49,879 nucleotides of DNA from Planctomycetia bacterium. GTDB taxonomy: Bacteria > Planctomycetota > Planctomycetia > Pirellulales > Thermoguttaceae. The notes beneath the pieces were generated by a model. The model saw only the letters and a list, made by a program, of their open reading frames with translations, was not told the origin of the DNA and did not search any database. Position numbers and translations under genes: made by a program. This document shows, piece after piece, positions 36,312 through 44,407 of the stretch (positions are counted from its first letter, which is position 1; each line of letters begins with the position of its first letter). The stretch spans positions 1 through 49,879 of the forward strand of contig JAUNBJ010000012.1 in the NCBI GenBank assembly GCA_030535245.1. The letters are read 5' to 3'.

Positions 36312-39300
36312 ATGAAAAGAAGGATGATGTTGTTTTTGCTCTGTGCTTTTTGCATGCAGGGAACGTATGCGGAAACGACGCAAACGCTGGATTTGGAATA
36401 CGCGACCCTGGAACTGGATTCCACGGGAAAAGCTCGGCTGGTGTATGCGGAAGGGGGCGTGGAATACGTTTCCTCCTGTGCGTTTCAGTTGACGACGGAG
36501 GACGACCGGTGCGTTCCTGTCGCGTCGGTGAAAGCGGCGGGCGAAACGCTGTTGTTGGAATTTAACGACGGCTCCATGGCCGAAATGGCGACGCGGGCGG
36601 AAAAGGGGTTTGCCCTGTTTACGCTGAAAAAATTCACCCCGAAGTCGCCGATAAAGGAGTTCCTGCTGTTCCAACTGGGGATTCCGAAAGAGGGAAAATA
36701 CGTTTCCACGATCAACAACTGCCTTTACAACGGCACGAAAACCGGCGTGATGACGGCAAGCCTGAACGTTCGTCCGTACCTGTCGTCGTCAACCCGCGAG
36801 GCGCACAGTCGTGAAGGGTGTTCGCACACGTTCCTCCCCAAGTCGCGCGAAGGAGGGGGCACGTATGCCGAGTTCGTGGGAGTCAGCAACCGGGATGGCA
36901 ACGACGGTTGGGCGGTTCGCGGTCGAGCGTTTGACAAGCCGATGGATTTGACCGGCTGCAAGGGAATCCGTGCGGAGGTGCGGGGAGATGCGAATCGGGA
37001 AGCGTTGAAAATCCAGCTTTACAGCAAGCCGGGAGGGCATCGTGACGATTACCTTACCATCGATTTTACCGGGTGGAAAACCGTCACGCTGACCTCCCCC
37101 GCCCTGAACGACCTGCAGTACAACGACGTGCGGGGAATACGTTTTTATTACAACGGAATGCCCGCGAAGAAAACGTCCACCTGCGGCATCGACAACGTTC
37201 GTGCGGTGTTTGCGAACGACGACGGCACCGAGCGGGAAGTGCCGCTGGTTTCTTTCGAGTCCGAACGTGACGGCTTGTGGGAGGATTCCACGAAGTTTTT
37301 ATCCGTGTCGTCGTACGCCCGGCATGAAATCGCTCCGGCAAGTTTCGGCGTCATTGCATCGCCCGAGGCGGCGTGGAAGGAGGTCGTTCAGGCGTTTCAG
37401 GCTGCGGCGGGGTTGCCGTCGCCACGTCCGGCCGGAGGGTGGCGCAACGATTCGCCATGGATCAAGCAGTCGTACTTTTTCCTGACCGGCTACAACGAAA
37501 ACCAGTATCTGGACGCGTTAAAAATTGCCAGGCGGGGCGGATTCAAGCAAATTCTGCTGCTCCAGCATTCGTGGTGCAAAACGCCGGGGCATTACGAAGT
37601 CAACACGAAAAATTTCCAGGGGGGGCTGGACGGCCTGCGGAAGCATATCGAAAAATTCCGTGCCGAGGGAATCCGGTTCGGGTTGCATTTTCTCGCGGCG
37701 TCGATAGATCCGCCGGATCCTTACCTGACACCGATTCCGGAGGAACGTTTGGTCATGGGGCTGGAAACGACGCTGGCCGCCGACCTTTCCGCCGACGCAA
37801 AGCAGTTTGCCGTAACCGGCGATTCCACCACGTTTCCGATTCTCGAAAATCCCTACACCGGACAGGGACAGGTGTTGCGGATTGACGACGAGCTGATCCT
37901 CTACGGGAAGAACGAAAACGGTTTTTCCGAATGCCGTCGCGGTTATCTGGGTACGAAAGCGGCCGCACACACGCAGGGGGCGAAAGTGCGGCAGGTCGTC
38001 AAGGCGTACGGCTATTACATGTACGATCTGGACTCCACGCTGCGGGAGGAAGTGGCGGCGAACTTCGCGAAACTGGCGAACCAGCTTCCGTTGGACATGT
38101 TGTATTTCGACGGTTCCGAAAAGCTCCAGCGCCGTGCCGACGGACGCGACCACTGGTACTACAACGCCAAATTACACCGCGCGTTTTACGACGCCGTGGA
38201 CAATAAAAACATCCTCTATCAGGCGAGTAGTTTTTCCCCCTATTCGTGGAATTTGCTCGGACGTTCCGCGTCGGCCGACGGGCACGACGATCTGAAGGCG
38301 TATCTCGACGAACGTTCCCCGGCGTTCACGTATTTTGAGCAGAGCGAAATGCCGCTGGACGTGGGGTGGTACTACGGTTACGACGCCAAAGCGACGCCCG
38401 ATATGTACGAGTATGTTCTGGGAGCCACGATCGGTTACAACGCGTCGATGTCGTTTCAGGTCTCGCCGGTCGCGGCGTTCCGGCACCCGTTTATTTACGA
38501 GATTCTCGACCTGATCCGGCGGTACGAGGAACTGCGGCTGTCGGGGCGTGTTCCGGCGGAGCTGCGAAAACGTTTCCGAATCGACCCTGTCCTGGGAGGT
38601 TCCAAAACGGTCGAGGCTCGCAACGCCCTTTTGGACAAACGAATCGAGTTTCACCTGACCGAACAGGAGGGGGAATGCTGCTTCCGACGGGTGAAATATC
38701 CGCTTTGGCACGAAGTCAACCCTGCCGACCCGGCGACGCGGGAATGGACGCTCGACGTGACGGAACCGGCGCTTGTCGGATTCCAGATTCAGTTTATCCA
38801 GGGCGACAAAACGGACAAGACCGTCGTGAATCCCCAACTTGAAATCGACGGGAAACGCATTGCCCTGCCGATGACGCTGGAAAACGGGCAGTACGGTTTC
38901 GCCCTGCCGACGGAACCGCTGACCCAATACGGTTTGCCGCTTGCCGAGCCGAAAAAATTCGCGGAAACGACGCCTGAAATTCGTCTGGCTCCGGGGCGTC
39001 ACACGGTGAAATTCACGTGCGAATCGGGTGCGGACGTGGCGGTACGTGTCCGGACTCCGCTTTGGCTGGACGAGATCGTGAAACTGGGGCGTGATTTGCC
39101 ACCTTTTGAAGTGCGCGACTGGCACATCCACCTTCGCGGCGGCATGACGGCGGAAAAAGCGATCAAGCGGCAGCGTCGAACCGGGATTCTCTCCGGCGTG
39201 CTGGAGAACTCAGGACGCGAATGGCCCCTTTCCGATAACGCGAAGCTCCAGGCGTTCCTCGACCACAACCGTGCCGTGGCAAAGGCGGCGGGAGTTCCAT

Positions 39301-39848
39301 TGCCCATCGGAATGCAAGTCAACGATCGCGACTGGTTCACGTATTTCGACAAAAAAATCCTCGACCAACTCGATTACGTGCTGTCCGACACCATGGTGAT
39401 GAACGACGAAACGGGAAAACCGGTTCGGCTCTGGCTGACCGATACCTACACCATCGACGACGAGGAAGCGTGGATGGAACGGTATTTCCAGCACTGCATG
39501 ACCGTGGCGGGAGAGCCGATTACGATTTTGGCCAATCCGACCTACCTGCCGCCGCAACTGGCCGACCGATACCACCATTTCTGGACGCGTGCGCGGATGG
39601 AAAAGCTGATTGATCGGGTGGTGGAAAATGGCGTCGCGTTGGAGATTCAGGCCGATTCCAACTTTCCGGACGAAACGTTCCTCCGCATGGCGAAAGCGCG
39701 GGGGGCTAAATTCTCGTTCGGCTCCAACAATTTCAACGACGCGATGAAAAACCTCGACCGTTGGGGCCAACGCGTTCGGGAATGCGGTCTGGAAGAAGCC
39801 GATTTTATAAAAACCTTCCCCAAACTTCCCGACGCGTCCGCAAAATGA
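36312..39848 (+). CDS. Exported GH-like protein fused to a PHP-like metal-hydrolase domain
   Basis: A 1178-aa protein with a signal peptide (MKRRMMLFLLCAFCMQGTYAE) and AAGGA before the ATG. After an N-terminal beta domain and a jelly-roll-like insert (about 150-280), residues about 390-780 look like a TIM barrel of the alpha-galactosidase type (KIARRGGFKQILLLQHSW; LPLDMLYFDGSEKL, where the Asp would be a nucleophile). From about 930 to the end a different domain begins with DWHIHLRGGMT (H938, H940) and contains AVAKAAGVPLPIGMQVND, ILANPTYLPPQL and AKFSFGSNNFN, a pattern like PHP/amidohydrolase metal enzymes. This combination is not one I know. The family of the first part is uncertain. It may follow the glycosyltransferase gene in one transcript. 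Confidence 0.6.
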   Translation: MKRRMMLFLLCAFCMQGTYAETTQTLDLEYATLELDSTGKARLVYAEGGVEYVSSCAFQLTTEDDRCVPVASVKAAGETLLLEFNDGSMAEMATRAEKGFALFTLKKFTPKSPIKEFLLFQLGIPKEGKYVSTINNCLYNGTKTGVMTASLNVRPYLSSSTREAHSREGCSHTFLPKSREGGGTYAEFVGVSNRDGNDGWAVRGRAFDKPMDLTGCKGIRAEVRGDANREALKIQLYSKPGGHRDDYLTIDFTGWKTVTLTSPALNDLQYNDVRGIRFYYNGMPAKKTSTCGIDNVRAVFANDDGTEREVPLVSFESERDGLWEDSTKFLSVSSYARHEIAPASFGVIASPEAAWKEVVQAFQAAAGLPSPRPAGGWRNDSPWIKQSYFFLTGYNENQYLDALKIARRGGFKQILLLQHSWCKTPGHYEVNTKNFQGGLDGLRKHIEKFRAEGIRFGLHFLAASIDPPDPYLTPIPEERLVMGLETTLAADLSADAKQFAVTGDSTTFPILENPYTGQGQVLRIDDELILYGKNENGFSECRRGYLGTKAAAHTQGAKVRQVVKAYGYYMYDLDSTLREEVAANFAKLANQLPLDMLYFDGSEKLQRRADGRDHWYYNAKLHRAFYDAVDNKNILYQASSFSPYSWNLLGRSASADGHDDLKAYLDERSPAFTYFEQSEMPLDVGWYYGYDAKATPDMYEYVLGATIGYNASMSFQVSPVAAFRHPFIYEILDLIRRYEELRLSGRVPAELRKRFRIDPVLGGSKTVEARNALLDKRIEFHLTEQEGECCFRRVKYPLWHEVNPADPATREWTLDVTEPALVGFQIQFIQGDKTDKTVVNPQLEIDGKRIALPMTLENGQYGFALPTEPLTQYGLPLAEPKKFAETTPEIRLAPGRHTVKFTCESGADVAVRVRTPLWLDEIVKLGRDLPPFEVRDWHIHLRGGMTAEKAIKRQRRTGILSGVLENSGREWPLSDNAKLQAFLDHNRAVAKAAGVPLPIGMQVNDRDWFTYFDKKILDQLDYVLSDTMVMNDETGKPVRLWLTDTYTIDDEEAWMERYFQHCMTVAGEPITILANPTYLPPQLADRYHHFWTRARMEKLIDRVVENGVALEIQADSNFPDETFLRMAKARGAKFSFGSNNFNDAMKNLDRWGQRVRECGLEEADFIKTFPKLPDASAK

Positions 39849-39879
39849 GTTTCAGACACGATACGTATCGAAGGAATCC

Positions 39880-40770
39880 ATGACCCTTTTTTCCGAAACC
39901 TGCCACTTCCTGACCGGCCCCACCGCCAGCGGGAAAACGGCCCGTGCGCTGGCCATGGCGGAATCCCTGAATGCGGAGATTCTGTCCATGGACGCGTATG
40001 CCGTGTACCGTGGCATGGATATCGGCACGGCCAAACCGACATGGGAAGAACGGCAAATCGTGCCGCACTATTTGATCGACCTGGTGGAACCGACCGTCGA
40101 TTTTTCGATTGCTGATTACCTCGCCGCCGCAGAAAAAGCGGTTCGGGAAATCCTGGAACGTGGCAAAACGCCGCTTTTCGTGGGGGGAACGCCGCTGTAT
40201 CTGAAATCGTTGCTGTTCGGACTGTTCGACGGCCCCCCCGCCGACGAAACGTTACGCCAGGCATGGCGGCAAAAAGCCGAAACAAGCGGCGACCCGGAAT
40301 TTCTGCACCGGGAACTGGAAAAAGTCGATCCCCCCACGGCCTCCCGGCTGCACCCGAACGACACGAAGCGGCTTTTGCGGGCACTGGAGGTTTTTTACCT
40401 GACCGGCAAACCGATCCATACGTTTCAGACCCAGTTTGAACGGAACGCTCCGCCCAGCATACGGCACCGAATCACGCGTATCGACCTGCCACGGCATGCA
40501 TTACACGATCGGATCGAACGTCGGGTTGACGCCATGTTCGCATCGGGATTGCTGGAAGAAGTGGAGTCGCTTGTCGAACGGCACGGCACGCTCGGATTTA
40601 CTGCGTCGCAGGCGGTTGGATATCGGGAGGTTTTTCCGTTTCTGGAAGCTCGCAGGCGTGGGGAAACCCCTTCGCTGGAAACGTTAAAAGACGAGATCAA
40701 AGCGCACACCCGCCAGCTTGCCAAGCGTCAGGAAACGTGGTTCCGCTCGCTTCTGCCGGACGAGGAGTGA
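39880..40770 (+). CDS. miaA: tRNA dimethylallyltransferase
   Basis: A 296-aa enzyme that adds dimethylallyl to A37 of tRNAs reading UNN codons. The P-loop is GPTASGKT (13-20), then AEILSMDAYAVYRGMDIGTAKP, in which the catalytic Asp of the family sits, then FVGGTPLYLKSLLFGLFDGP, and NDTKRLLRALEVFYLTGKP. The C-terminal part has QAVGYREVFPFLE and RQLAKRQETWFR, all conserved in the family. AAGGA is located 5 nt before the ATG. It starts 31 nt after the fusion hydrolase gene; its stop codon touches a heptamer array. Confidence 0.95.
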   Translation: MTLFSETCHFLTGPTASGKTARALAMAESLNAEILSMDAYAVYRGMDIGTAKPTWEERQIVPHYLIDLVEPTVDFSIADYLAAAEKAVREILERGKTPLFVGGTPLYLKSLLFGLFDGPPADETLRQAWRQKAETSGDPEFLHRELEKVDPPTASRLHPNDTKRLLRALEVFYLTGKPIHTFQTQFERNAPPSIRHRITRIDLPRHALHDRIERRVDAMFASGLLEEVESLVERHGTLGFTASQAVGYREVFPFLEARRRGETPSLETLKDEIKAHTRQLAKRQETWFRSLLPDEE

Positions 40771-40812
40771 GATAATTGATAATTGACAATTGGTAATTGG
40801 TAATTGGTAATT
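40771..40812. repeat. Heptamer array after miaA
   Basis: Six 7-bp units (gataatt, gataatt, gacaatt, ggtaatt, ggtaatt, ggtaatt) begin at the base after the miaA stop codon and end 17 nt before the next start. Confidence 0.9.
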
Positions 40813-40829
40813 TTGGGCGGAGATGGGTT

Positions 40830-41243
40830 ATGAGTATCTGTGGAGTAGGTTTGGTCCTTGCGGCCTTGATTATGTTGCCAACATTCCGAAAATGGGTGAT
40901 CCTGTTGATGACCCCTATTTTCTTCGTATTTTTCTTCTGGTTTATAGGTTGGGTGGAGTGTATTTTCCTGGCCGCCGCGATTCTGATCTGGTTTTTCATC
41001 AGCCAGGCGTATGGAATCCCTTTTTGGGGGGAAACACCTGAGGAAGGTAAAAAACGCCGGGAGCAGCGAATCCGTCGATATGGTTGCGGCTCCCGAAACA
41101 CTCCTGCTATTTCGGAGGATTACCGTTGTTTCTCTCGAAACTGGAAGGCGACCAATCAGGTTTCTGATGTGGATGTGGATATGGATATGGACGACGAAAC
41201 GAACCCAACTCCTTCATCATGTATTCCCACACCTCGCGATTGA
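40830..41243 (+). CDS. Small two-segment membrane protein
   Basis: A 137-aa protein of unknown function. Two or three hydrophobic segments (SICGVGLVLAALIMLPT, VILLMTPIFFVFFFWFIGW, CIFLAAAILIWFFIS) are followed by a basic stretch (EEGKKRREQRIRRYG). The last 40 residues have unusual composition (VDVDMDMDDETNPTPSSC) and overlap a possible gene on the other strand, so the true end may be earlier or frameshifted. Start at 40830 rather than 40797: GGAG is upstream and the other start lies inside the heptamer repeats. Confidence 0.5.
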   Translation: MSICGVGLVLAALIMLPTFRKWVILLMTPIFFVFFFWFIGWVECIFLAAAILIWFFISQAYGIPFWGETPEEGKKRREQRIRRYGCGSRNTPAISEDYRCFSRNWKATNQVSDVDVDMDMDDETNPTPSSCIPTPRD

Positions 41244-41346
41244 ACGGCAGGGTGGCGGCGGTTTTTTCAACGGTTTCGCGGTAAGGGTTCTGGAAGGGGG
41301 CTTCGGGCATGATTCGGCTCGCCAGAACGGAAATGCCATCCCCCAT
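41107..41346 (-). CDS. Possible small protein on the opposite strand
   Basis: A 79-aa ORF with protein-like composition, e.g. PEAPFQNPYRETVEKTAATLPFNREVWEYMMKELG, then a Tyr/Pro/His-rich tail. AGGAAGG lies about 14 nt before the ATG, a little far. It overlaps the tail of the small membrane protein by 137 nt, so at most one reading is right in the overlap. No family recognised. Confidence 0.4.
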   Translation of the reverse strand: MGDGISVLASRIMPEAPFQNPYRETVEKTAATLPFNREVWEYMMKELGSFRRPYPYPHPHQKPDWSPSSFERNNGNPPK

Positions 41347-41449
41347 GTTTTTTATGCGTCCCTTCCTAAATCCGCGGTTCCTTAATATTTTTTGTGGTGT
41401 TCTTTCCGGAATTTGCGGAAAAAAGAGGGAAGTTTGCGGAAAAAAAAGG
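41347..41449. other. Intergenic stretch before the second pseudopilin promoter
   Basis: AT-rich leader with two copies of tttgcggaaaaaa (near 41412 and 41433), 21 nt apart, just upstream of the -35 box; these could be a binding site, but this is speculative. Confidence 0.3.
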
Positions 41450-41478
41450 TTGACATTCCCTGCTCTGGTGGTTACAAT
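41450..41478 (+). promoter_or_regulatory. Sigma70-type promoter of DUF1559 gene 2
   Basis: TTGACA (41450-41455), 17-nt spacer, TACAAT (41473-41478): the best promoter in the window. Transcription would start near 41485, leaving a leader of about 78 nt before the ATG at 41563. Confidence 0.75.
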
Positions 41479-41562
41479 GATTTTATGACTCGTGAGTTTA
41501 TGGAGTCAGGGGCCGTTTGGGTTGATTTTCACATGGTGGGCATGAGATTTTTTTGGGAAAAA

Positions 41563-42831
41563 ATGAATCATCGTAATTCCAATCCCGCAGGATATTTTTC
41601 AGGTTGGGGTCGAAGCAGGGAGGCGAGAAACGTTAGCACGCCACTGGCAACCGGCGGCAGCCGTAGCGTGCTGCCCGTACCCGGGCCGGAGGCCGTTCGG
41701 AAAGTAAGGGAGGCCAGAAGCGTTAGCGCCTGCCTCACGACACCACTGGCAACCGGCGGTAGCCGTAGCGTGCCGCCCCGCACCCGGGGCAGGGAGGCCA
41801 GAAGCGCAGTGCCTGCCTCCCGGAGCGGTAGCAATCGGCGGCAGCCGTTATGTGCCGCCCCGCACCCGGGGCCGGGCTTTACGTTGGTGGAGTTGTTGGT
41901 GGTGATAGCGATTATAGGGATGTTGGTGGGGTTGTTATTGCCGGCGGTGCAGCAGGCGCGGGAGGCGGCGCGTCAGATGCAGTGCAACAACAATTTACGC
42001 CAATTGGGGCTGGCGTGTTTGAATCATGAATCGTCGCAGAAGGCATTACCTTCGAGCGGGTGGTTATGGCAATGGGAAGGGGATCCGGATTTAGGGTTTC
42101 GTTATCAGTGTGGGAGTTGGGCCTATTCGTTGTTACCTTTTGTGGAGCAGCAGGCGATGTGGGCTTTGGGGCAGGATGGGATATGGGACATTAACGACGT
42201 GCAAAAGCAGGGGGCGTTGGAGCGGATGCAGATGCCGGTAGCGACGTTTTATTGTCCTTCGCGTCGGCAGGCGATTGCGTATCCTTTGAATCAGCAGACG
42301 TGTCACAACGGCAATCGTGGGGAAGCTACGGTAAGCGGCAAGAACGATTACGCGGGCAACACGGGGGACACGTACAATGTTTGGTACGGGAATTATTCCA
42401 CGATACGTTCGGGGTACAACACGGATCGGACGCCGGGGACGTACGAGACGGGGACGATTTACCCGCGTAGTTTTGTATCGCTTTCGGAGATTCGCGATGG
42501 CACCAGCAACACGTATTTGATTGGCGAGAAATACCTGCGTGCCGACAAGTACACGGATGGTACGGAGGATGGCGACGATCATAGTGCGTGGATGGGTGCT
42601 GATAATGATCGATTGCGAAAGTGTTATTACAACGCGAGCGGGCAGTACCGTCCTTTACAGGATCGCGTGGGATTAAGCAACACGCTGGTTTTTGGCAGTG
42701 CGCATGCGGGGTCGTTTGGGATGGTTCTGTGTGACGGTTCGGTACATCGCGTGGGGTATTCGATCGACGCATTGGTCCATAGTTACCTTGGCAAAAAAGC
42801 GGACGGAAAAGTCGCAACGTTGCCGGAATAG
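41563..42831 (+). CDS. DUF1559 pseudopilin-like protein 2 with repeat-expanded leader
   Basis: A 422-aa pseudopilin-like protein. The prepilin site is G105[18 protein letters not shown], then [27 protein letters not shown], and the H-X9-DG motif ([12 protein letters not shown]) is near the end. About 75 of the 105 leader residues are translated palindromic DNA repeats: [13 protein letters not shown].. and [13 protein letters not shown].. come from two copies in the same frame, and [14 protein letters not shown] from a third in another frame. The leader is cut off, so the inserts would not alter the mature pilin. The start is uncertain: ATG codons also occur at 41485, 41500, 41533 and 41542; I chose 41563 because a GGGA lies 8 nt before it and the untranslated leader then resembles that of the PEP-CTERM gene. 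It is followed by the Gfo/Idh gene. Confidence 0.85.
   Translation: MNHRNSNPAGYFSGWGRSREARNVSTPLATGGSRSVLPVPGPEAVRKVREARSVSACLTTPLATGGSRSVPPRTRGREARSAVPASRSGSNRRQPLCAAPHPGPGFTLVELLVVIAIIGMLVGLLLPAVQQAREAARQMQCNNNLRQLGLACLNHESSQKALPSSGWLWQWEGDPDLGFRYQCGSWAYSLLPFVEQQAMWALGQDGIWDINDVQKQGALERMQMPVATFYCPSRRQAIAYPLNQQTCHNGNRGEATVSGKNDYAGNTGDTYNVWYGNYSTIRSGYNTDRTPGTYETGTIYPRSFVSLSEIRDGTSNTYLIGEKYLRADKYTDGTEDGDDHSAWMGADNDRLRKCYYNASGQYRPLQDRVGLSNTLVFGSAHAGSFGMVLCDGSVHRVGYSIDALVHSYLGKKADGKVATLPE
41617..41876 (+). repeat. Three-copy palindromic element inside pseudopilin leader 2
   Basis: Unit A, with core gcaaccggcggcagccgtag and a cgcacccgggg end, occurs at 41641, 41743 and 41831 (last copy partial). 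Unit B (agggaggccagaagcg..gcctgcctc) occurs at 41617 (diverged), 41707 and 41791. Copies 1 and 2 of unit A are 102 nt apart and keep frame; copy 3 is offset by 82 nt and is read in another frame. Confidence 0.85.
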
Positions 42832-42953
42832 CAGCGAATCGCAGAGGGAAATTTCTAAAACCCAATTCCGGTTCAGGGAAGCGGTTTTTAGCATGAGAAG
42901 ATATTTTACGTTATGGAGAAACCTTGAAAGAAACTTCCACAGGAGTAGAAAAC

Positions 42954-44342
42954 ATGAAAACGACCCGCCGACATTTTTTGAAGGCCAGTTCCGCGTTGGG
43001 GCTTGCCGCATTTTTGCCGCAGTACCTTGCCCGACCGGCGCTGGGGCAATCGGTTTCCGAGCGGATTCGCACGGGCTACATTGGGCTGGGAATGATGGGC
43101 CTGGGGGACGCATACGCGTTTAATGGGCTTTCGGACATCGTTGCGATTTGCGACGTGGACAAGAAGTACGGATTGGCCCGTGCAATAGCGGGGCGAATCG
43201 GGCGTAAAGTGGATGGCAAGTGGCAGGAACCGGACGCGTACACCGATTATCGCAAGATTTTGGAGCGTGACGACATCGATGCGGTGGGGATCAGCACGCC
43301 GGATCACTGGCACACGAAGATTTCCATCGAAGCGATGCAGTCGGGCAAGCATGTGTTTTGCCAGAAGCCGTTGACGCTGACGTTGGAGGAGAACCTCCTT
43401 ATTCGTCGGGCGGTGGAGAAGTACGGCAAGGTGTTTCAGGTGGGGACGCAGCAACGTTCGCAGAGGAACCAGTTCGCGACGGCGGCGTTGATGGTTCGCA
43501 AGGGGCTTTTGGGCGACGTTTTCCGCACGACGTGTATCGTGGATCAGGGGCGTACTTCGCCGGAGCTTTCGCGGGCGGAGGTACCGGAGTCGTTGGACTG
43601 GAATCTGTGGCTGGGGCAGGCGCCGTGGGTCGATTACATGGCCTCCGCAGACGACAAAAATCCATTCACGAAAGCGCCGATTCCGCATTACAGCAACTGC
43701 CACATCATGTTTCGGTGGTGGTTCCAATATTCGGGCGGGCGTGTGACGGACTGGGGAGCGCACCATGTGGATTCGGCCCTTTGGATTCTGAATCGGCAGA
43801 CGCCCGAACAGATGCCGGTTTCGTACGCGCCGTCGAACGTGACGTTCCTGACGGATTACAGGGACGGGTATCCGGTGAAGGAGAATATTTTCAACACGCC
43901 CATCACGTTCCATCTCGATATGAAATTTTCCGACGGCACCGATTTCATCCTGTGCGACAAGGCGAAGGATGGCAACGGGATTTTGCTGGAGGGAACCAAG
44001 GGGAAGATTCATGTGAATCGCGCCCGGATTGCCGGCAAAACGTACGAGGAAGGGGGGTGGAAGGCGTTCACCGACGACGATTACCGTGCGTTGTGGAATG
44101 GGATGCCGGTGGAGGGGCATTTCCAGAATTTCTTCACGTGCGTTCGGGAAGGGGGGCGTCCGATTGCCGATGCGCGGGAGAATATCCTTTCGATGCACGT
44201 CTGTCACCTGTCCAACCTGGCATGTCGGCTGGGGCGTCCGTTGCAGTGGGATGCCGTGAACGAAAAAATCGTGGGGGACGAACAGGCCGCATCGTTCTTC
44301 TCCCGTCCGCAGCGAAAGGGATTTGAATTGCCAACGGTGTAG
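42954..44342 (+). CDS. Tat-exported Gfo/Idh/MocA family oxidoreductase
   Basis: A 462-aa NAD(P)-dependent sugar oxidoreductase with a Tat signal (TTRRHFLKASSALGLAAFLP; twin Arg at residues 5-6), the usual form of this large planctomycete family. The dinucleotide motif is GLGMMG (44-49), followed by ICDVD and ISTPDHWHTKISIEAMQSGKHVFCQKPL, where CQKPL stands for the EKP motif with Gln for Glu. The C-terminal domain carries WGAHHVDSALWIL, which includes the catalytic His region. AGGAG lies 8 nt before the ATG. It probably keeps a tightly bound cofactor and oxidises or isomerises a sugar outside the cytoplasmic membrane; substrate unknown. It is followed after 65 nt by the clan-A glycosidase gene. 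Confidence 0.9.
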   Translation: MKTTRRHFLKASSALGLAAFLPQYLARPALGQSVSERIRTGYIGLGMMGLGDAYAFNGLSDIVAICDVDKKYGLARAIAGRIGRKVDGKWQEPDAYTDYRKILERDDIDAVGISTPDHWHTKISIEAMQSGKHVFCQKPLTLTLEENLLIRRAVEKYGKVFQVGTQQRSQRNQFATAALMVRKGLLGDVFRTTCIVDQGRTSPELSRAEVPESLDWNLWLGQAPWVDYMASADDKNPFTKAPIPHYSNCHIMFRWWFQYSGGRVTDWGAHHVDSALWILNRQTPEQMPVSYAPSNVTFLTDYRDGYPVKENIFNTPITFHLDMKFSDGTDFILCDKAKDGNGILLEGTKGKIHVNRARIAGKTYEEGGWKAFTDDDYRALWNGMPVEGHFQNFFTCVREGGRPIADARENILSMHVCHLSNLACRLGRPLQWDAVNEKIVGDEQAASFFSRPQRKGFELPTV

Positions 44343-44407
44343 CGATTCCTGCGAATCGGAAGTTGGGATGGGAAAGTCGTCGTCGAGAAAAAACCATGGG
44401 AGGAAAG

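Noticed and set aside
40771..40812. Heptamer repeats as CRISPR or replication-origin iterons
   Set aside because: The units are contiguous, without spacers, too short for CRISPR, and no replication initiator gene is near.
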